From Rhizophagus irregularis (lineage: Eukaryota > Glomeromycota > Glomeromycetes > Glomerales > Glomeraceae), in contig NC_089432.1 in the NCBI RefSeq assembly GCF_026210795.1, positions 4,464,001 to 4,528,000 on the forward strand: a stretch of 64,000 nt of DNA. Reading direction: 5' to 3'. Of the stretch, positions 11,800 to 24,520 are shown piece by piece. Below the pieces are notes generated by a model, which saw only the letters and a list, made by a program, of their open reading frames with translations, did no database searches and was not told the origin of the DNA. Position 1 is the first letter of the stretch. Each line of letters opens with the position of its first letter. The position numbers were made by a program, and so were the translations under genes.

Positions 11800-13325
11800 G
11801 CTTTGAAAAACTTCATAACTATTTTTATCCAAAAATCTGCAATAATTGTACAATTTCCACACAGACTTGAACAAATATTGTACAAAAATTGGATGATTTT
11901 TTTTCATAGGGTTGATACATATTTGACATATGATGACCATATAAAATTGGCATTTCGAAATAATGTTTTTATCATATCTTTGATACATATTCGACATATA
12001 ATAGCCACATTTTAAAAAATATTTTTACCATATATATAACATATAGTTATTATATAAAAATTAGATTTCTATATTATATCATTTATATGTTCGGTATATT
12101 GTCAACATATAGTTAAAACAGAGTTAACATAAATATGAATATCATAGGTTTGGTATATTTTAAAAATATCTCTAACATATTTTTTATATTGATAGAGTTT
12201 CTGCAAAGTGGCTTAACCACATCTTCCTTCCCCACGTGGTTTGTGGCGTCTAAATTTTGATTGGCTTATGCACATGCAACATTTATCTTGAAAAAACATA
12301 GAAAAAATTCATAGACGAAAAAAAAGTAATATTTTTTTCTTAAAATATTATAATAAAAAAATTATTCTATTTCCTTTACAATAAGAACATTTAAATATAA
12401 TATTTTTACACTTTATTAAATTTAATAAACAAATAAACCAACATTATTTTTAAATCTTTAGTAAAAATGCCAATTATTCTATGAGTATTTAAGCCAGCAA
12501 GATAAAAAATAACATCTAAATACAATTATGCTATAAAGTGGAAAAACAAACTGAACTGTGCGCGGCAAAGTAATTTCACACAAAAACATTCATACCTTTG
12601 GAAATACTTAAGCTATTACTATGATAAAAATTAATGTTTGAGTAATACCATATATACTGAATAACTTTATTTAAGCTTACCAAAATATTGAAATTACGCT
12701 ATAAATTAAATTTATATAAGTGTTTCATACTTGTTAAATAACCCTACTTAGTTTCTTAAGACATGTTTCGTTTGACTATAATATTAAAATTAATGTTATA
12801 AAATCTATGCACTTACACAATAAAACGTATAACAATATCTCATATTTATGCTTTCATAAATATTTAATTTATATTGTTTTAACAGATTTTTAAAAGTTAG
12901 AAAAGAAAAGGAGAGAGAATTTTGTTGTAAAACGGTAAACAATAAACAAATTAATAGGGCTAATCGCGTCACAGGGGAAGCAAATTATACATTTTTTTAG
13001 CCACAGATCCGCAGTAACGATGCGTTACAAAGTGAAAAGTTAACCTGTTTGAAAATAGAACCATAATCCATACTTTATGAAGATGGAGAAATATACAAGC
13101 CCAGGTTAATTAAATTCGGTTAGATATGAAATTTGTTATCACATGAATTTATTAACATGAATATTTTAAAACCGGGCTATCTATACTTGCCACCCATATT
13201 AATGGGATTGGGAGAATCCCATATCCCATCCCATCCTATCCAAATTTTTTTTTTTTTTTTATAACTACGAGAAACAGCGCAGTGTACAAAACAAAGAATG
13301 CTGACCCTAAAAAGGGCAGACTATA
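11800..13325. other. Gene-free AT-rich stretch
   Basis: No coding region recognised. 11920-12190 is rich in ACATAT/ATATGT motifs. 13193-13250 has a small cluster of CCCAT/ATGGG inverted motifs followed by a long poly-T run. Confidence 0.45.
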
Positions 13326-13329
13326 TCAA

Positions 13330-13520
13330 TATATAAGGGTTACGGTACATTTCACCGAGATCCATTTCACCGAAGGGATGTTTCAACGAGGGATGTTTCG
13401 CCGAAAGGACGTTTTCCCGAAAATGTATCTTATCGAATCCATTTCACTGAATCGTTCATTTCGCTGAATTCTATTTCACCGAATTCCATTACGTCAAATG
13501 GACATTTCGCCGAAAATGGT
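13330..13520. repeat. TTTCGCCGAAA-family repeat block, first half
   Basis: Roughly 14-20 bp units of the type ATTTCRCCGAA repeat about ten times, ending with CATTTCGCCGAAAATGGTAG. The outer edge GGTTACGGTACATTTCACCG matches the inverse of the 2.6 kb element's edge (GGTTACGATACATTTCGCCG), so these are one family. Confidence 0.75.
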
Positions 13521-13799
13521 AGCGATTAACATTTATATTCATCGTGCAATTAAAATAAAAATTAAATTATTTTTAGAGATTTTTTTTTCCAGGATATTAT
13601 CACTTCAACATTCAAGTAACTAACATTAATTGTTAAGCAATAAATAAATAACTTTATTTTCCTGAAAACATTATTCATGAAACAGTAAGTAAAAATATTA
13701 ACGTATTTATAAACAACGATAAAAATCAGCCAGTAATTCAAAAATTTATCTAGAGAAGTTTTCTTTATGTATTTAGTATAAACAGTAAAATAACCAAAT

Positions 13800-14025
13800 G
13801 GAATAAATAATTTTTGTGAAATGCCCATTTGGCGAAATGTCCATGCTTCGGAGAAATGGAATTCGGAGAAATGGGGTTTCGTTGAAATGGTTCGGTGAAA
13901 CGTCCTTTCGGCGAAATATCCCTTCGGTGAAATGGCTTCGGCGAAATGGGTTTCGGCGATAAAAAGTCTGGATACCCATTCCATTTCTCCGAATGAACAT
14001 TTCGCTAAAATGGTAGCGATCAATA
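13800..14025. repeat. TTTCGGCGAAA-family repeat block, inverted second half
   Basis: The units appear here mainly in inverse orientation (CCTTCGGTGAAATGGCTTCG and relatives), ending with ATTTCGCTAAAATGGTAGCG, close to the end of the 13.3 kb block. The two blocks flank about 280 bp of AT-rich DNA and may be arms of one foldback element or two insertions. The long open frames seen across it come from the repeat. Confidence 0.7.
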
Positions 14026-14039
14026 TTAAAGAACAAATT

Positions 14040-15780
14040 CTTTTTAAACTATTTTACGATAAAATACCTTTCTTTCAGATATTACATATCTGCCCATCTG
14101 CGGAATTAAGGATTTAGGTCACGTGACGTTTAATCAGCTGAGTGCGACTCTCTGCGACGTTCAGTTAAGATCAAACGATTCCCAAATAAAAAAAGATCAA
14201 ATATATAATTCTTTCAAAATTTCTATTACAATATTTGCTTTTTCAACCTGAAAATAATAAACATATCCTAAAAAATGAAGGAAAAATACTATTAGTTACA
14301 ATAAATATGGTTTATAATTTATAAAATTATAAACTAAATGACGAAGATTAAAATGAAAGATTTTTAATTTCTCATTTTGATCTCAGTGAATCCATTAATG
14401 CATGATACCAACTAAGAGAATTTTTTTTAAAAAATAAATCTATTGATAATAATGTTAATGAATGAATTACAAATCGAAAAACGACAATCAAGGTGCTTGA
14501 TAGCGAGAATCCTAGTAAAAAGTTAGGAAAAAAGAAAGTCTTCTTGAATTATCAATTAACATGAATAAAAGTAGTAATTCAGTAAATTTTATAAAATTTA
14601 ATAATATAAGATAAACAATTAATGACAGGTTATGTATGTAGAAAGTTGTAATATTTCTGACCAATTTAAGACCATCTACAAAATCAATATCATTTTTTTT
14701 ATTATTAATATGTCAATATATTATTGTATACTAGACTAATTCAATATTCGAATCATGAATAATGATCTTTTATGCTATTTTTTACTGTTGACTTTATTAT
14801 CCTTTTTTAAAAAAAAAATTACTGAGAGAAATAAGCGCGCAAAGATTTATGATAAATCAATATCTGATATTGGATTAAAATATTAAGTTTTTCATTATAA
14901 TACAATAGCTCTACTCGTTTAAATGTTTAATCATAGATACTATCATTAAATATTGTGATTTCGTAACCCGTTGAACGTTAAGGTAGAAAGTCAGACTTAA
15001 TGATAAATTATCATGAAAATAAGTGATATAAAATTTTAATTACTGTATATATTAAAATAAAGAATAGAATACTAAATAGTACTATCCGTACTATATTGTA
15101 AAAAAAATTATTTTAATACTTGAACTTATAGAAAACATGAGATGAATAATTTTTAAATATTTGGAAAAGAATTACCGCTCAATAACTATTTAACGTTAAG
15201 TATGAGGTTCTAATCTCTTACCCTAATAAGGGAAAAAAGTATCAAAAAACAAAGATCAATGAATATATATTTTCTAAAATTTAAATTATCGAATACTGGC
15301 AATTAAGTTATATATTTTATAAAACCATGTTATATTCACGGAAGGTTTATTTCGTTTTGGTGATTAATATTAAAAGATAACGAATAAACTAAGTCACTAG
15401 GATAGGGCGTTTTATTGAAATTTTTTCTAATTTCATATATTAAGAAATTAAAGTTTACAAACTTATATTAACGTAGTCATACGTACCTACCGACTACCGT
15501 TTATATATAAATATAAGAATTAATAAATAATTTTTTATTTACATTTTTAGAAACCGTTGCGGGTCATCCATTTATCACCATTATTTTTTTTGTTTATCGA
15601 TGGCGCACGGACTTTGCCACGTGATCTAATATGTGATTAACTTTCCATAAACATATATAGTCCTTCGCTTCGCTCCGTACAATATTATTTACGATCTTGT
15701 AATTTTATAAAAAAATAATTATAAAAGAATAATTATATTGATGATTGATCTATAGTTCTCAATTTTAATGAATTTATTGT
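14040..15780. other. Gene-free AT-rich stretch
   Basis: No coding region, RNA gene or repeat of note was recognised. A CACGTGAC site lies near 14119. Confidence 0.45.
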
Positions 15781-15799
15781 GTTATTATTCTTTCTAAAG

Positions 15800-18071
15800 T
15801 ATTTCTAACTTATTTTGCGTTTCTTTCTTTGGCGCATTTTTCGTACTAACAAATAACTTTATTTATATGTATCTTTTGTAATTCCATCTTCATGTTCATA
15901 CATTAAAGCAAGATTATATTTTGCCAATTTATTTCCTAAATTTGCTGATTTTTCATATAATTCAATTGCTTTTTGTCTATTAATATTAGTTCCAATACCA
16001 TTATTATAACAAAATCCTAACATTATTATTCCATTTGAATACTCTCCTTCAGCTGATTTCTTAAACAATTCAAATGCTTTTATTATGATCTTTTTCGATA
16101 CCCTTTCCATTTAAATAACATCTACCTAAATTATATATAGCCATTATATTTCCTTTATTTGGAGCTTTTTCATACCAACAAAAAGCATTTTTGTAATCTT
16201 TTTTAATAGCTATTCCATTTTCATAACAATAACCAATTTCTAATTGTCCCATTATATAATTTTCATTACTAGCTACTTTTTCATAATATTTAAAAGCTAA
16301 TTTTTCATCTTTTATAATTCCATATCCATATCTATAACAATAACCAACAAAATATTCTGATAATATATAATTTTTTTTTAATGCATTAATAAACAAATTT
16401 TATGCTTTCTCACAATTTTTACTTATTACAATTCCATAAAAATTAAAAAATCCAAGAATAAAAATAGAATTTGAAGTAATTTGGTTATTTAATAACCAAT
16501 TATAAATCTCTCGTGAATTTATATCATAATCATTAAAATATTTAATAACTTGTTGTTTCACTAATTTCAATTCAAGTCCTTTATTTAATATTTTAGAAAT
16601 AAATTCATTAATTTTATCAATTTCTATGTTAAAATCCTTTTCAGTTGAAAGATTTTCTTGTTTACTTGGTACGGCTGCTATAGAATTAATTTCTTTAGTA
16701 TTTATTTTATTAAAATTTGAATAAGTTGAGTTAATTCTCCTTGCAATTCTGAATTATTACTTATTAGTACTTGAAACATCATTAATTTCTTGTTCACCTG
16801 ACAATTGAAGATTTTCTATAATTGTGACTGTCTTGTAATTATTGCTTTTAACCAATCAATTACTTGATATATAGTTGGACGATTATCTGGTTCACCATCC
16901 CAGCATTCTAAATAAAAATGTTAGTCTGAGATTAGTTCAAAAAAATATTTAATAACTAAATTTGAATTTTACCTACTGGTATAAATTTTTAAATAATTTT
17001 CAGGTGTATCAGGAACAACTGTTTCTCTAAGACCTTGTAAAATCTCTAAAGCTAAACCAACATCATATTCTTGACCTTCAACATAAAAAGGAGGTTGACC
17101 ACTAGATATTTCCCACAATAATACGTCAATACTGTAAACAACACTTTTTTCATTTAATGAGTAAATTTGTGTTGTTTGGTTATTATTTCGTCTGTTAAAA
17201 ATTTTTGGATCAACATAAGGAACCATTCCAAATAATTTAGATTGAACATTTGATGACGCCCCAATTCTTTTTGATAATCCCAAATCCGCCAATTTGATCG
17301 TGTTTTAATGAATTAATATATTCCCAGAATGCTATTATAAATTTATATATTAATTTAATAATGTAAACATAATATCATATAAATGATTGAAGATAACTAA
17401 ATTACCAAATCACAATGGATAATTCTTTCATTATGTAAGCATGACACAGCGCAAGCTAACTGGTATGCCATATTATATTTGTCATCCCATGTAAGTTTAC
17501 CAAAGTTTTTTTCCAAATAGCTTCGAAGGTTACCACTGTTAGCATATTCCATTACTAACATATAATTATTATTAATATGAGATTCTAAAGAACAAAAGAA
17601 AATCAATAAAACTCCCTTTTTATAAATCCAGAATAATATATTAACTAATAAGGTTTATATAATTGAAGTTTACCTATTAATTCAAATTTTGTTATTCCAT
17701 GGCAACAAATAATATTATCATGATAATCTATTTTACGTTGAATTTTTAACTAAATAAATAAAATTCGAATTTTAATAAATATACTGTATACTGTAATGAT
17801 GAAAAATGATTTTATTACTAATTACCTCATGAACAATTTTTTTCACGGTAACATTGTTAAGACTAAAAAAGGACTTTAATGCAAAATATTTCTCTAAATT
17901 TTTCCAATTTGTACGGTACACTTTTCCAAAACTTCCTGCACCAATTTCTTGAAAGTTACTAAATTCTTTATATTCATAATATTTTATATGTTCTTTATCA
18001 ATAGCTTCTTCAATCCAATTAATCCATTCATTTTTATTCTCGGTATCTTGCTTATTGATATTATCAGACAT
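15800..18071 (-). pseudogene. Kinase-Sel1 pseudogene, close paralogue of the 0.5-3.1 kb gene
   Basis: The exon layout is the same as in the 0.5 kb gene: 18071-17826, 17749-17674 (76 nt), 17584-17406 (179 nt), an exon 4 starting at 17331, and a Sel1 exon. Lesions: an in-frame TAA at 17305-17307 where the paralogue has Gln (after HSGNILIH); HRD changed to HCD (IIHCDL); DFG changed to DLG (LADLGLSKR); at least one frameshift near 16830; tandem stops near 16760; a Sel1 frame switch between 16110 and 16070; and a scrambled C-terminus past 15859. The N-terminal exon is still clean, with GAGSFGKVYRTNW and FALKSFF. With this many independent lesions it is dead as a full-length kinase; a short N-terminal product cannot be excluded. 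Confidence 0.88.
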
Positions 18072-18740
18072 ATTAAATAATAATAATTTGACAGAAAAGT
18101 GTTAAAAAACGATTAATTCGAATAATCAAAGTTGTAAAAAAAAGCTTTTTTTTTTTGAATAATCGTATTTTGCAGCATTTTATTTCTCCGAAAGTCGTAC
18201 AGTTCCATTATTTCCATAAAGAGCTTTCAATTATTTGATATTCTCAGCCGCAATACCGGAATTTATATAAATTAGTATAGTACAAGAGGTTATTGTAAAA
18301 AATTAAAAACAAATTTTTTAATATAGAACGTGTGCACAATACTCGTTACACTTTCATGAGGTTGATAAAAACAAGATTATTCTTTCAACTTACTTTAATA
18401 AATTCATGTACTGTATGTATAACGAATGGAATAATCTGTCATGATTCTATAATGTTTACGACATAAATTTACGTTAAGATACTTAATTTTCGCCTAAATT
18501 AGTAAATACATTTAATAATTTGAATAAATTTATTAAAATTATTTAAATTACAAACTAAGAATTTTGTAAAACATTTACTACTCTAATCTTAGTGTTTAAA
18601 TAATACAAGATAAATAAATAAATAAATAAATGATAATAATTTAAAATATAAAAAAAAAAATTGTTAAATGATTATTCAAATCCATCTAAAGTTAAAAAAA
18701 TAACAAATTATAAATTAATTATTTGCTTTATAAAGAAATC

Positions 18741-21069
18741 TTATTTATTTAAGAACTTACCATCAGGAATTTCCAGTTTCGAATGAAGATTTGGATTATT
18801 ATATACTTCGTCTTCATCTGTAAGAAATAAATAATTAAATTAAAAAATAATATAAAAATTAAATTAAAAATTCGCATAATTCGCATACCATCAATATCAC
18901 CAATATTTTGTCTTTTCATTTTTTGTTGAATTATTTCTTTTTCATCATCTAAATTTTTAAATTAAAGTTACATTTAAATAAATATATTGACAAAATAATT
19001 TTTGCTTTTTTTGCTTACCATCAATATCAATATCTTTCCTTTTCATTTGTTGTTGAATTATTTCTTTTTCGCATATTATTTTTTAAAATAAAAGTCACGT
19101 TATTTAATAAATAAAACTGTTACAATGAATATTATTATTTCACTTATTTACTTACTATTTGAATTTTGCAAATTTATAAATTCTTTGGGTAATTTTTCAC
19201 TATCACCTAAAATTAAGAACATAGAAATAGATTTTAATATTTAATCTATTATTTCAAACAAATCACCTTTAAAAATATTTATTAATTATACTTGATAATT
19301 TCTTACTATACTGCTCATTTGATAATTTATCAAAGTCGTTAACTAAAATAAAAATTAATCATTAGATATCATTACATGATAATTCAACGCTATAATGTTA
19401 TTAAATACTTACTATTGTTAGGAATGTTAAAATCATACAATTTACTATGAAACACTATTAATAGTAAATAAAGTATTTAAAACTAAATAATTATAGTAAC
19501 CAAAAATGGTAGAAATTATTGTTATACCTTCTTGTTCTTCTATTATAATAAAAAGATAACATTAATAATGTATTTTTAAAATAAATACATCCGTTAATAA
19601 AATATTATACACTTATACCTTCTGTTGCATTTCTTGGTTCAGGTAGATTTCCAAAGTTGTGAATTTTGCTTGTAAATAATCTGCTACTCGTATAATTTTC
19701 TTCCACTTTATTCACTTCTAAATTATTTATTTCTGATTTGAATAATTCATCTGACATACTTTGATAATCTAAATTAATTCTTTCCATTCTATCACAAAGT
19801 GCATAAGCGTCGAGTCTTTTTAATGGATCAGCATCCCAACATTCTTTCATTAAATTTTTATATTCTAACGGAGTTCCTGGCACAATTTTTGGTCTTATAC
19901 CATCAATAATATTATATACAAGAATATGTTCATCTTCATAATCCATAAATGGTGGTTGTCCAAATGAAATTTCCCACATAAGCATTGCAATACTATAAAT
20001 ATCAGATGCAAAATTATATCCTCTTCCAACAATAATTTCGGGTGCTATGTAAGGAAGATTTCCATATATACTTGTTGAAGATTTATCAGCAGGTCCACAA
20101 AATCCAAGATCACTAATATACCAATAATCATTAAATTGTGAATATAATATATTTCCAGAATGCAAATCTCTATGAATTGCTTTCTCTTTATGAATACGAT
20201 AAAGCGCAAGAGTTATTTCATTAATAATTTTCATTCTATCTTTCCATGTAAGTTGCTTATGATTTTGTTGTAAATATTTTCTTAAATCTATATCCATTTT
20301 CATCATTACGAGAAAATAATTTCCATTTGATGGATTTTGTGTTAAACCAAAACATTGAACAACTTCCGCCCATTTATTACTTATAGTTAAATGTGATTTA
20401 GCCTAAATGACAACATGCTATTGTTAATATAAAATACTTAAATTTTACGAATTAATTTATAAATACAATTATACAAACCTCTTCAAACCAACTTTGATTT
20501 GCACTTTCAACATTTTCTAATTTTTTTAATACTACTTCGCCATATCCAAATCTTTTTAATTGTTTTTTTTCAAAATCCCATTCTTCATAATCTCCATTAA
20601 TCCAATCTGCTGTATAAATTTCTGAGAATCCACCTTTTGTTAAATATTTAATATTTTCTAAATTACTATATGGGATCCATTCAACTACCATATCTGGCGC
20701 GAATGATTCCATTTGACATTCCTGTATTATATTATCAATATCATCATTCCCGGATGTCCAATTTGGAAAATTTTCTTGTAAATAATTTCGGACACAATAT
20801 TCACAATATAATGTAGCTAAGCATTCTTGGTTACAATTTTCACAAATTCTTCTTGTACCATCATCATCTAAAATTTTATCACGATCATAATTGTCAGTTA
20901 AAACTCTTGTCGCTTCAGTTTTTTCATCATTTGTAAGAATTTTATCAGCAAGGACTGTTTGTTTTTGAAATTCAAATTGTTTGTGTATATCATCGTAAAT
21001 ATTAGTATCTGTTAATGTTGTTGCTCTATTATTTGTTGCATAAATTAACCCATATCGAAGAGTGGACAT
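18741..21069 (-). CDS. TKL-like protein kinase with N-terminal Cys-rich motif and acidic multi-exon tail
   Basis: Nine exons: 21069-20479, 20402-19619, 19539-19528 (12 nt), 19454-19413, 19342-19292, 19206-19156, 19063-19019, 18948-18889 and 18817-18741. All junctions are GT-AG and the phases sum to 1713 nt, 570 aa, ending in TAA. N-terminus: a CENCNQECLATLYCEYC cluster (about residues 80-96), probably zinc-binding. The kinase domain has a loose glycine loop (LTKGGFSEIYTADW), VVLKKLE lysine, IHRDLHSGNIL, DLG in place of DFG (ISDLGFCGP), and YIAPEII. The C-terminal tail is polar and acidic, assembled from short exons, with HSKLYDF and DEDEVYNNPNLHSKLE motifs that I recognise from Rhizophagus kinase families. 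Exons 7 and 8 encode near-duplicate peptides (IIQQQMKRKDID and IIQQKMKRQNIG). The last donor-like GTAAGT at 18760 could extend the gene; I chose the in-frame stop at 18741. Substrate unknown. Confidence 0.87.
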
Positions 21070-24000
21070 AATGTAATCAATAGAAAGAAAGAAATAATTA
21101 TATTAAGTTCGTTACTCCGAGATAAATTAGTAAAATGCAAATTGTTGATCAAAACTTCATGTTGTGCCCACATAAATTTTGTAATCTTGAGGGCGTAGTA
21201 TTTTACGCCTCTTAACCAAAAAAAGAAAAATATTACTACCATTTATTATTGTACTTTCTATACTTGGTATAAAATTAAAAATTTATTTCAGCGAATACAA
21301 TTTGTGCTTAACAAATTTGATTGTCATACTTAATGAATAGATATTTAGTATCCTTGATTATTGATTAATATTCAAATAATTTGATAAACAAAATTATTTT
21401 AAATCTTATTTAAAAAATCAATATAAACAAGAATACATGATTGATGAAAAGTCAATTTAGTTATTGTCAATTGAATAAACAACGTGGCGAATAATAAACA
21501 TGAAAGATTATAAGAAACCATTCAATTTATTATTTCTACTAAAATATCCAAGAGAAGAATTTCTGTAGAATTATAATTATTTTTTTTTTTTAGGATGTAA
21601 TGATGGATCGCAAAATATATGTTTAAATAAAAATATATGGTTTAATAAAAAAAATTAAGTTTGAATGAAAGAAATTATTACGTAAAATAATAAATAAGGG
21701 CGCAAGTATGTCACAGGGTTTTAATATCATGGCACGGGTTTTCATGTTACACAATTCAAATTATTTATATGGAGACTATTCTAAACAGTAAACAAAATTT
21801 TTTAGTTATATAGAATTTTTGTTTCGTACATATGTTTTTTAATTTAATAGTACATTTATGAATGTAAGATTTAAATTTTTCATTACACACAATTCTACTT
21901 TCATATATCATGACATAAAGTGATATTTATTTATCACCATATCACATCCCCTTGTCTATTATTTAGGGTCATGTCAAAACTGTCACATCCACACATAACG
22001 AGCTAAAGTCACGTGTTCAAATTTTTTCGTTCGGTAGTTCAATGATGATGATTTCGTAATAATTTATGTCGAAAAAAAGGGAAAAGTTAATAATTTTGTT
22101 ATTACGCACATTCTTGGAATTTTTTTTCAGGTACTTTAATATACTGACATTGCTAAAATTTATCAAAATTATCAACTGGCTTATCGATTAAAAAAAAAGA
22201 AAAAAAAAAGTTCAATTCATCTATTTCATATTATTACATTATTTAAAAAATTATCTTGCAGATTTGATTATTAATTTTCAATCTGCTTAATATATATGTA
22301 CTGTACAGTATAGTGTTTTATTTATTACTTACAATAAACTGATTTATAAATTAAATAATATTGTTTAAAAATGAAAGACTTTTAATTTATATCCAGCGTG
22401 GTTCTTATAAAGAATCGCCATTGATAATTAGTTTAATAAATGAATTACTATTGAAACATGACAATCAGCTAACCAAAATATCAAATAATGAGCATCTCAG
22501 TAAAAGTAATATTTAAATACACTGGACTATTTTTTTAATATCCAAATCACGTAATATTGATCTATTTTTTATATTATCTGTATATACTGCTCTTTTACTG
22601 TTAATTTATTGCCTTTATTAATAAATGAACAAACATTTTATAATGAATTTTAATAATTTATTTTGAGTTTCTTTTTCAAAAATTTTTTTTTTAAAATACG
22701 AATTATTCGAACTAGGGTATGTAATACGAAGCACAATAAACCATCGTGGGTATTCGGATGAGATCTCGTCACACAATGACACAATACGGCAACATTTTAC
22801 CCATTTTATTAAAATTTTCTCAAGGATCTTTTTAAATAAAAAACAATAAAAATTATTAAAATAGAAAAATAGAAAGTGAATATAAATATATTGAAATCAT
22901 TCAAATACTTTTATAACTAACAATTCAATTTTTTTTATTAATGAATTCTACTAGATTAAAAAAAAGAATGTTTGTATAAGTTTAAAAGATTCATAAAAGT
23001 CCATTTAAATAGTATACATTTACTTTCTCCATTGTCCTTTCATCTTTCGAATATTTTTTTGATAATTCTCGATCCAGTTTGAGAATTACAAATTTTTTCG
23101 TTAATTCTGTAGATGGTCTATTATTTATTTATGATGTTATATGGTATATACAGTATATTCGAAAGCATCATCTAATTAGCAAGCGATTTTCATACTAAAT
23201 TAATTCGTAATCAGGATAATATTTTATTTTACTTTCTTTACTATACATTCTTCTTTATTTTTCTTTGTTTTTTTATAGATTTTGAAATCAGTTTTTTACT
23301 TCGAATGGTATGGAATGAATTAAAATTAAATAGTTATCAAATAATTCATAGTTTATAAGGGAAAGAAATTTCAATAATTCGAGTTCCTTAATCTGGGAAA
23401 ATTAAATTGGTAAACTTTTATAGTATGTGATCGAGCGCTCTTATAATAACAAAATGTATCAAAATCAACCTCTCATGTGAAAAAGGACTTTAGAAAGGTT
23501 ATTTAGAAATTGGGATCCAAGATTTAAATAATTGATTTGCATTGGTGCTTGTGCATGTAGCTTCTGTATTATAGGTAACGGTAGGCAGCTGTCTTGTGGC
23601 GGTCCTATGATAGTTAGTTGATGAAGTTAGCCAATGTTTCTATGGTAATTGTATTTATACTACGTCTTGTATAGTTCGACTAATTCTTATTCATAAGATA
23701 TAAAATAAAAAAATGATTGATTGGCATAAGTTCGTATTCATTTCTCGGAAATTTCTTCCCAAATTTTAATGCATCATTTTATAGAAATTGTAACAATAAA
23801 GGAGCTACTAGTTGAAGATTATAATTTACTTGATTGGGTGGAAATAGCTGGAAACGTACTACTATTTTGTATTCAATTTTGCAAAAGGAAATATGTTCTA
23901 AAGATACAGTATCTTATATTAATATTGAAGGAGTGGGATTATACTGTTTGTTGCCATAATGATAAAGGATAACAGATGAGTAATAAACTCTATGATAATG

Positions 24001-24500
24001 GAGTTAAAATTTTAAATTTCTGTTATAACATATATATATATACTTATTTTTAACGTATATTCCTTTTTCATAGATGTTGAAATCTTCGTTAGTGAAATTT
24101 ATATAGAAATATAAGTGATCAAATCAAATAGCAAAGATTTTGACTTACGGTTGTGACAAAACTTTTTGGAATAATCATTATCAAAGTTAATAACAACCTT
24201 TGACATCGAATTTGTCGATAATAATGGATTATTATAGTTTAAGAGCATATATGTATTGTAGTTGTTGATTTTATTAATTCAGTTATATGAATAATATGAT
24301 CATGATTTTTAATGAAGAAATTTTACTTGAAATTTAACGTAAGCTTTTATAATATCTATAATATCTTTAATTTCTCCAATTTCACATTCCTAAACTTTAA
24401 TAATAGTAATACAAAAATGTATGATAAAAATAAATATAAATTTAATAATATTACTACATAAAAAAAATTAAATAATGGAAAAAAGAATTTCAATCGTGTG
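21070..24500. other. Long AT-rich gene-free stretch
   Basis: About 3.4 kb without a supportable gene. It holds the 5' side of the kinase gene at its left and the 3' side of the vWA gene at its right. A 67-codon plus-strand frame at 23769-23972 has no recognisable domain and no splice partners. Confidence 0.45.
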
Positions 24501-24520
24501 ATATGTCTAAATGATATTGT

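Noticed and set aside
11541-11870. 109-codon plus-strand frame with repeated FLYPKFKLYKN
   Set aside because: Product of a tandem repeat; no conserved domain and no splice partner.
13562-14036. Two long minus-strand frames with repeated FAE/FRR peptides
   Set aside because: They arise from TTTCGGCGAAA repeat units, not from a gene.
23769-23972. 67-codon plus-strand frame
   Set aside because: Mildly protein-like but no domain, no paralogue in the window and no supporting exon.
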